Below, one piece after another: positions 57,868-64,000 of a stretch of 64,000 nucleotides of DNA. The position numbers were made by a program, and so were the translations under genes. Under the pieces are notes generated by a model that was not told the origin of the DNA, searched no databases, and saw only the letters and a list, made by a program, of their open reading frames with translations. Source of the stretch: Sciurus carolinensis (lineage: Eukaryota; Chordata; Mammalia; Rodentia; Sciuridae); NCBI RefSeq assembly GCF_902686445.1, contig NC_062218.1:18529515-18593514 (forward strand). Reading direction: 5' to 3'. Positions within the stretch are counted from its first letter, which is position 1. Every line of letters begins with the position of its first letter.

Positions 57868-58949
57868 GTAGCCAAACTTTTTATTTTTTCAAGTTCTAAA
57901 TCTCCAAAGATAAAGAAATATACAAAACAGCATTTTCTAAATTTTGGTATAGAAGTCTGTACTAATGCTGTACTATTTAGGAGGAAGTACATTGAGGCAC
58001 CAACAATTTACTTACGATATCATCAAAATTAAAAGATGATGATTCATAAAGAGGTGCAAAGATGGACAGATACAGCAAATGTTGTACAAAGTTAATGCTA
58101 GTATTCATATGACATATGAATTTTAACTGTAAATTCTGTCAAATTTTTTTCTACTTTTTAAGCTTTCATAACAAAATGCTGGAAATACTATCAATGTGTA
58201 TGTGGTAATAATCTGTTTCAAGATATATTTCACAGTTGTCAATTATTCTTGGAAAATAAATAAATTGAGTTAATCCTCAAAGTGCTCTCGGTATATTGCT
58301 ATGTTGCTGGAAATTGTCATGTTTTAAGAATTTAGTAAAACTCTGAATCTTTGCTCTTTGTAGTGCAAACCAGTTCTACTCATCATAGATAAGTGGAATG
58401 CCAGTTGGCATAAGTGAGCCATTTATTTCCAAATTCTCCAAGTTGAAAACTACCTCTTATCCTAATATCATACATATTAGTCAGCTCAAATGATGATTAA
58501 ATATAAAACTTCTTCCTTTGAGCATTAAGTGCTTACTAAACGTTAGTGATGACCATATGCTGCCTTGCATTTTGCTCTTCTGATTTCACTCTCTGTGACA
58601 GTATAATTTAGTTACTACTACAAAAATATCGCTGTAAGCTTTCAATGAATTCTAGTTAGTATAATATATCAGAAGATATAAATCAAATGTCTGGGGGATG
58701 GCTTGAGATTTCAATAACAGATAATACATAAAATCTACTGAAATGATGTTCCACTTAGGACTAAGGGAATGTTGAGTAATGATGTTCTGGAAGCTCAGAA
58801 TTGCACAAGCACAGGAGTCAAGAAAGGTTGATGCTTTTATTGAGATAAAATGGTGATATAAAAATAAAACTTTTACCATGTTTTTCAGGAAAAAAGTGAG
58901 TTTTGCAAAAGTTGAGGCAATATCATGCAATATTTAAGTAAAGGAATCT
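57868..58949. other. Unassigned AT-rich sequence
   Basis: The minus frame 58652-58930 (92 codons) has no domain. Confidence 0.45.
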
Positions 58950-59160
58950 TGAGGTCAGGAAGGTTGAACTTAAAGCCCTCCTCACCAGCAGAGATCATTG
59001 AGGATGGGCAAGACCAGAAACATCTCTAAGCTTCAGCTTACTCCTTTGTAATACTGAGGTAGAAGTGTCTTTTTATTTCTCAGGCTTACTGTAAATTAAC
59101 CAATGAAATCCTTCATACCACATACATTTCATAATGTGTGTAGCAAGATGTCAATCGATA
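58950..59160 (+). repeat. MIR-like ancient SINE
   Basis: It has 'CATCTCTAAGCTTCAGCTTACTCCTTTGTAATACTGAGG' and 'TCTCAGGCTTACTGTAAATTAACCAATG', in MIR order (CCTCTCTAAGCCTCAGTTTCCTCATCTGTAAAATGGG ... CTCATAGG). Confidence 0.6.
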
Positions 59161-60035
59161 ATGATCATTTGAAAACAAATAAAAATAAATTACTCAAAAC
59201 TAAATGTTGTTTTCTTTAAAAACAAGCACTATAAGTATGATTTTGGATTCATAATATAGTAAAACCATGTAAATTGTTTCTATTTGATAAAATCTATGCA
59301 TCCACAGTGGCAGAAAACATTGGAAAACTTGATGGAGTATTACAGAGGGTTCTTTTAAAAGTAAGAGTTACCACAAAGAATGAAGTATCTCATTCTTCTG
59401 AGAAGGAACATTCTGAGAAAAACAATTGAATGAAATTAATACCAGTGGCTGAATTTATGCTTAAAAATATATCTATTTCCTTAGAATTGTATTGAAAAGA
59501 AGATGCTACTTTTATTTAAAAAAATATGGAACAACAATGCTATATATTTTAAGGTTGATTGCGTAGAAATACAAATGCATTTATAAAAATTGATATTCAC
59601 ATTAAAACTACAAATAGTTACTTTGCAGATGGAGATGGAATAAAGGGCATTATAATAAAGATTGTATATCTTGATATCCAATGTTTAACAAAGAGAAGAT
59701 ATTTAACCAAGATAATGGCTATACCTGTGTATGGGAAAAACTACTGTAGGATGGAGGAAGTAAAACTGATTGTAAAATTTAATTGAGATAAGTAATACTT
59801 AATATACTTTTGTTTGAAGAACAATTTAATTTCAAAGAAACATTTTTCTCTTATGCCAGTGACATGGCTGGTCATCGATTGTCTTATTATTTCACTCATT
59901 CATTTATTCACTTAAGATGCATGCACATACTGAAATCTTACTTAATCCTTGTTATTATTAGTACGTGAAGAGGACATGCAGGATGGTTGATGGACTCTAC
60001 CCTTCTTTAATGGTTTTGGTAATTTCCATTTTTTT
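59161..60035. other. Unassigned AT-rich sequence
   Basis: The overlapping frames 59481-59786 have no domain. Nothing else seen. Confidence 0.45.
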
Positions 60036-60455
60036 CTGGGTTAATCAACTTCTTATTGCTTTGATGAATATTCCTGAGAAGAAAAACTTAGAGGAGGAAA
60101 AGTTTATTTTTGCTCGCAATTTCAGAGTTTCAGTGCATGGTTTGCCAACTCCATTGCTCTGGTCCTAAAGTGAGCAGAGCATCATGGCTGAAGGGAATGG
60201 TGGAGGAACTTTGCTCTGCTCTAGGGATCCAGTGTGCAGAAAGAGAAAAGGGTAGATGAACACTTCCTTGGCATACGCCCAATGATCCACTTCTGCCAGC
60301 CCCACCCCCCTTGCCTACAATTGTCATCCAGTTAGGCCATGAAAACTAGGATGAATAAATTAGGCTACAGCTCTCAAAGTCTATTTATTCCACTTATGAA
60401 TATTCCTGCATTAACACAGGAGCTTTTGGGCAATACCTTATATCCAAACCTAATA
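60036..60455 (-). mobile_element. MaLR-type LTR, antisense
   Basis: On the minus strand it starts near 'TTAGGTTTGGATATAAGGTATTGCCCAAAAGCTCCTGTGTTAATGCAGG'. At its other end (plus strand) it shows 'GAGGAGGAAAAGTTTATTTTTGCTCGCAATTTCAGAGTTTCAGTGCATGG'. Both are reversed MaLR LTR features. The frames 59965-60168 and 60130-60327 lie on it and are spurious. Confidence 0.75.
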
Positions 60456-60917
60456 CTGTCCTAAATTTTAATCACAAAGTTATAATGTCATGATGAAATA
60501 GAAGAGATTCTACATTTCTTAAAATAGATAAATTAATTATTTGCATTCTTTAAATTAATGGAAATATTTAAAACAACAGAATCTTTATTTTGAATCATTG
60601 CATCTATATCCCTTAATGAAAGTTAAGCTAGAGTGAGTATCCATTTGCAATTAATTTCACTGAATTTTTCCATGTAGTTAAGTTTATTAAATAAAATGAA
60701 AAGAATTTCACTTTTTCTGTAATATGTGATAAATAAATTAAATAAATTTATATAGAATGTAATATAAATTTATATATACATACGTATATATATATTTATT
60801 TATAATGTAAAAATTGTACCTCTGAACTCTCAAGGTCTTGGGTCCTAATGAAAATTCTTTCTTTCTTTCTTTCTTCTTTGTTTCTCTGTTTTTACTTTCC
60901 CTCCTATTTTCTATTTT
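60456..60917. other. AT-rich sequence with simple repeats
   Basis: It includes an (AT)n-like patch at 60770-60800 and a (CTTT)n run at 60855-60876. The minus frame 60738-60959 reads these as Lys/Tyr-rich low complexity. Confidence 0.6.
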
Positions 60918-61086
60918 TGTGGTACTAGTAATGGAATCTACAGGCACTTTACTACTCAACTACATTTCTGGATTCTTAAAAAGAATTTTATTTGTTTTAT
61001 TTTGAGACTGAGTCTCTCTAAATTGCTGAAGCTGATTTTCACTTGCAGTTGGCCTTTCCAGACACTGGGATCACAGACTTGTACCA
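60918..61086 (-). repeat. Dimeric Alu-ID SINE, antisense, abutting the ERV-L LTR
   Basis: On the plus strand 'GGTACTAGTAATGGAATCTACAGGC...CTACTCAACTACATTTCTGG' is the reversed ID half. 'TTTTATTTTGAGACTGAGTCTCTCTAAATTGCTGAAGC' is the joint, and 'ACACTGGGATCACAGACTTGTACCATG' is the reversed Alu-like 5' end. Only the last few bases expected (CCTGGC) are missing where the LTR begins at 61087. Confidence 0.82.
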
Positions 61087-61641
61087 TGTAATAGTTAATC
61101 TGAATTGTCAACTTGATTGTATTAAGAGATGCCAAGGATTAAGAGACTTCTGGATGTGTCAGTAAGGGCATGTCTAAGAATGCTTGCAATATGAGATAGT
61201 GAACTGAAGTGGAGTCCCTCCCTAAGAGTGGGTAGCACTGCCCAGTAGGATGGTGACTTGGATGGAATAAAAGTTGAAAGAACAAGGAAGCAGATTCAGA
61301 TGCAAGCTCAGCTCTTCTTAAATGGGTTCTTAATTGATGCTTCAATCCTCTGAGGATATTGAACTCCTGCTTCTTCACTTTTCCAAAGCAGACTCTGCCA
61401 GTGATTATCCAGGTAGTTTCCAGAAGCCTTAGTCTTGGACTAAGGTAACACTGTTGATCCTTCTTGTTCTTGGGATTCCACTTCTTGGACTGCACAGCTG
61501 CTGGCTTTTCCAGCTCTCCAGTTGCAGATGGCCATTGTGGACTATCTAGTTTCTGGTCATGTAAGCCAATCTAATCAATCCCCTTTTATATAATCATACT
61601 TTCTGTTGATTCTGTTCCTCTAGTGACCCCTGACTAATACA
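61087..61641 (+). mobile_element. ERV-L 5' LTR
   Basis: This 555-bp LTR begins TGTAATAGTTAATCTGAATTGTCAACTTGATTG and ends CCCCTGACTAATACA, the hallmark edges of ERV-L/MLT2-class LTRs. A TATA-like 'TTTTATATAATC' lies at about 61583-61594. The primer binding site follows after a 5-base spacer, showing this is the 5' LTR of a provirus and not a solo copy. The 3' LTR would be beyond the window. The minus frame 61139-61495 is a shadow. Confidence 0.93.
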
Positions 61642-61646
61642 GAAAT

Positions 61647-61661
61647 TGGTACCAGGAGTGG
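61647..61661 (+). promoter_or_regulatory. Retroviral primer binding site, tRNA-Leu
   Basis: TGGTACCAGGAGTGG complements the 3' end of a leucine tRNA. Leucine-tRNA priming is the feature that names the ERV-L group. It lies 5 bases (GAAAT) after the LTR. Confidence 0.92.
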
Positions 61662-61685
61662 CTCTGGAGAAACAGAATTGTAAGG

Positions 61686-63110
61686 ATGAATTTCCTTAGT
61701 TGGTTTTGTGGGTTTTGTGGTTGGCTATCTAAATTGGTTAGACCCAAAGGTACTAAAGTCTCTCCTACCAGTACTATGGAGAGCACTGATAATCCGTGGT
61801 GTGAACTATTTAAAGAGATCCTTAAAGTAAATGCATCTGATGCTCCCAATTTGCAGCTTATAAAAAAACAAGGCATTTAGTGACTCTATACATGATACAT
61901 GTGAACAGTTCTGGAAAACTAAGAAATATGATGATGTTAGTTGGTTGCTTCTAGCTTCACTAGACAAAGTAACAAAGGAGAATGATGAGCTCAGAAATTC
62001 AGTTTCTCAGCTGCAGATGCACATAACTAATCTGAAAGGTGCTAAGTGTGTTCTGAGGGATACTCTTCTCTCTTATAGTCATAAGCCTGAAGTTTCTGAC
62101 AACCAAACTAAAACCCTCATCTTACAATTGGCTGAATTAAGATGAAAGTTTAATGCTCAGTCTCAGAAAGTGTCTGTAGTTCAAGTGAGGGCACTGATTG
62201 TAAAAGAATGGGATCCTGCAAATTGGGATGGCAATGTATGGGAAGCACCAGGAGATGGGGATGTTGAACTCCCATATTCTGATGAGTTTATTTTGCCAGA
62301 AGTTGTTGAGTCCACACCCTTAGCCACAACTGAGGCATCCCTACCCCCACCCTCTGTGGCATTGGCTTCTCCACCCTTTCTGGAGGCAACTAATCCTGCT
62401 TTGTTTATGGAATCAGTGAAAACCTTCTGTGATTCACTTACTCAGCATGAAGATGTTGATACTACTCAGAACCCACCCTCACCACCCACTTTTGCCTCCT
62501 GGCCTATACCTAGATTCAAATCTAGGCAGGTTCCTATAGGTGAGGTACAGAGTGTGACCCAAGAGGTGGTACGCTACACTCCAAAGGAACTTCTTGAATT
62601 TTCTAATTCACACAAGCAAAGGTCTGGGGAACATGTGCAGGAATGAATTTTAAGGGTGTGGGATAATGGTAGAAGAAACATAAACTGAGATCAGGCTGAA
62701 TTTATTTATATTGGCCCATTAAGCAGAGATTCTAAATTTATTGTAATAGTTGCCAGTGTTAAAAAAAAAAAAAAAAGTGCTAATTGTTTGACTGGCTAGC
62801 TGAAGAATGGGTACAAAGATTGCCTACCATAAATGATTTGGAAATACCTGACATCCCTTGGTTTACTGTTGATGAGGGAATTCAGAGACTCAGAGAGATT
62901 GGAATGCTGGAGTGGATCTGTCATGTACGACCTTCTCCTCCCTACTTGGGGGATCCAGAAGATGTGAGCTTCACCAACACTATAAGAAACAAATTTGTGA
63001 GGGGAGCACCAGCATCCTTGAAGAGCTCTGTCACTGTTCTTCTTTGTATGCCAGACCTTACTGTGGGAGCTGCAGTCAATCAACTGGAAGACTTAAAGCA
63101 TTGGGAATGA
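61686..63110 (+). pseudogene. ERV-L gag, broken
   Basis: Gag would form the particle core. It survives as pieces in two frames. 61686-61880 holds the N-terminus and ends at a stop. From about 61890 another frame carries a Leu/Glu-rich coiled-coil-like segment (61945-62145), a stop at 62143, then an acidic and Pro-rich linker and the capsid-type 'YTPKELLEFSNSHKQRSGE' (62170-62646). Stops at 62644 and 62686 follow. After a run of 16 A (62761-62776) the frame changes again. The capsid C-terminal half ('WFTVDEGIQRLREIGMLEW', 'NTIRNKFVRGAPASLKSS') is open at 62784-63110. A zinc-knuckle nucleocapsid is not evident. It cannot encode a full Gag. Confidence 0.88.
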
Positions 63111-63480
63111 TTGGATTTGGGGAAGGAAGGGGCCAAGTGGCAGTCCTCAACTGCCAAAGACAGGGTGGTCATAGTTGCCATAATGCATAGCAAAGGGGAA
63201 GAAATGTTCTGATTCATGTAGAACTTTGGTGATGACTAATTAATCGTGGTGTTTCTGGATGTCAAAAAGATGGGAAACCCATCAAATTCTTACTTGACTT
63301 ACATAAGCAGAAAAATTCCAGGGCAAATGTACAAAAGTCTGTCCTAGATCATAAGAGCAGAAAATCATGGCCCCTCAACCATTTTCTGTATTTGATCCAG
63401 AACATCTTGAATGAAGGGGAGGCCAGGTCCCCTTGAGGAAGGACCCTGGTATAGTACAAAAAGTCTTCACTTTTAATCTT
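63111..63480 (+). pseudogene. ERV-L gag-pol junction, decayed
   Basis: Sequence between the capsid piece and protease, with many stops in all plus frames. Short plus and minus frames here (62912-63190; 63349-63558 minus) are shadows. No domain can be named. Confidence 0.6.
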
Positions 63481-63830
63481 TCTCCCATCCTTCCCCAAAG
63501 GAACCTGTGGCCTTTCACCAGGGTAACTGTACACTAGGGAAGGGCAATGGTCAGACATTTCAGGGACTACAGGCTCTGAATTGACATTGATTCCAGGAAA
63601 CCCAAAACGTCATTGTGGCCCTTTGGTAGAAGTAGGGGCTTATGGAGGTCAGGTGATCAATAGAGTTCTGGCCAAGGTCTAACTTACAGTGGGTCCAGTG
63701 GACCCCTAAACTCATCTTGTGGTGATTTCCTCAGTTCCAGAATGTATAATTGGTATAGATATACTTAACACTTGGCAAAACTTCCACATTGGTTCCCTAA
63801 CTTATGGAATGAGGGCTATTATGGTGGGAA
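63481..63830 (+). pseudogene. ERV-L protease, broken
   Basis: A retroviral aspartic protease cleaves Gag-Pol; its active site is normally Asp-Thr/Ser-Gly. In the frame that runs on into reverse transcriptase I read Thr-Thr-Gly-Ser-Glu-Leu at 63566-63583, followed by 'LTLIPGN', so the catalytic Asp is not encoded at that position. The C-terminal 'CIIGIDIL' motif (63743-63766) is preserved. In-frame TAA stops lie at 63680 and 63707. It is not functional. Confidence 0.85.
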
Positions 63831-64000
63831 AGGTCAAATGGAAGTCTCTGGAGTTGCCTATACCTGGGAAAAGAGTGAATCAAAAGGAATCCTGCATTCC
63901 TGGAGGGATTACAGAGATCAGTGCTACCATCAAGGACTTGAAGGATGCAGGGTTGGTGATTCCCACAACATCCCCATTCAACTCTCCTATTTGGCCTGTG
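63831..64000 (+). pseudogene. ERV-L pol, start of reverse transcriptase (partial, runs off the window)
   Basis: The same frame as protease is open from 63710 to the last base. It reaches the first conserved reverse-transcriptase block, with 'IKDLKDAGLVIP' and 'TSPFNSPIWPV', which is the N-terminal fingers motif of retroviral RT. The palm with the catalytic YxDD, RNase H and integrase would lie downstream. Because gag and protease are broken, I class the locus as a dead provirus, although this piece is intact as far as seen. Confidence 0.88.

Noticed and set aside
57588..57992. Plus and minus frames of about 100 codons each
   Set aside because: Both sit on or extend from a MaLR LTR; no domain, and overlap on opposite strands argues against coding.
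61139..61495. 118-codon minus frame
   Set aside because: Antisense to the ERV-L 5' LTR; no homology seen.

Overview
This is nuclear DNA from a mammal, almost certainly a squirrel-family rodent (Sciuridae: ground squirrel, marmot or relative). The best clue is a repeated dimeric SINE. Its left half is Alu/7SL-like (box 'GGCATGGTGGCACATGCCTGTAATCCCAG') and its right half is tRNA-like and ID-related (box 'GGGCTGGGGATGTGGCTCAG'), ending in an A-rich tail. This Alu-ID architecture is known from squirrels (STRID-type SINEs). Rodent-style MaLR LTRs, ERV-L elements and L1 fragments fit the same assignment. The DNA is AT-rich, and I find no host protein-coding exon, no structural RNA gene and no CRISPR. 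The open frames are short, and the longer ones are explained by transposons or simple repeats. The window is best read as a gene desert or the inside of a very large intron.

Layout. 1-10 kb: AT-rich unique sequence with an old MIR, a MER5A-like DNA transposon, an L1 tail, two SINEs and a strong CTCF-type motif near 6.83 kb. 10-18 kb: MaLR/MLT1-type LTRs (10.04-10.45, 10.86-11.30, 17.35-18.03 kb), a MIR, two SINEs and an unidentified moderately GC-rich patch at 13.4-14.1 kb. 18.9-24.3 kb: an antisense L1 ORF2 reverse-transcriptase fragment, a CA repeat, and two related antisense class-II-like retroviral tails (20.99-21.86 and 22.39-23.40 kb), then an antisense squirrel L1 3' end. 24-34 kb: mostly unique, with SINEs, an MLT1-like LTR, an antisense MaLR LTR, and two L1 copies with the 5' inversion left by twin priming. 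34-41 kb: unique DNA, two oppositely oriented MLT2/ERV-L-type LTRs around a young SINE with target-site duplications, and a MaLR LTR. 41-57 kb: very AT-rich and repeat-poor, with scattered SINE, ID, LTR and L1 pieces. 57-61 kb: a non-repetitive block resembling conserved non-coding DNA, followed by MaLR LTRs.

The main coding relic is at the right edge. An ERV-L provirus starts at 61,087 with a 555-bp 5' LTR, a leucine-tRNA primer binding site, a broken gag, a broken protease and the start of reverse transcriptase, which stays open to the last base. It continues beyond the window. It is a disabled old copy: gag shifts frame and carries stops, and protease has two in-frame stops and an altered active-site triplet.

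Nothing here forms a cellular pathway. The points of interest are mobile-element history (two twin-primed L1s, one SINE with a clear duplication, the ERV-L 5' half, and a short membrane-type frame next to the class-II LTRs) and candidate regulatory DNA (the CTCF motif and two conserved-element-like blocks). Family names are assigned by eye; no database search was possible.
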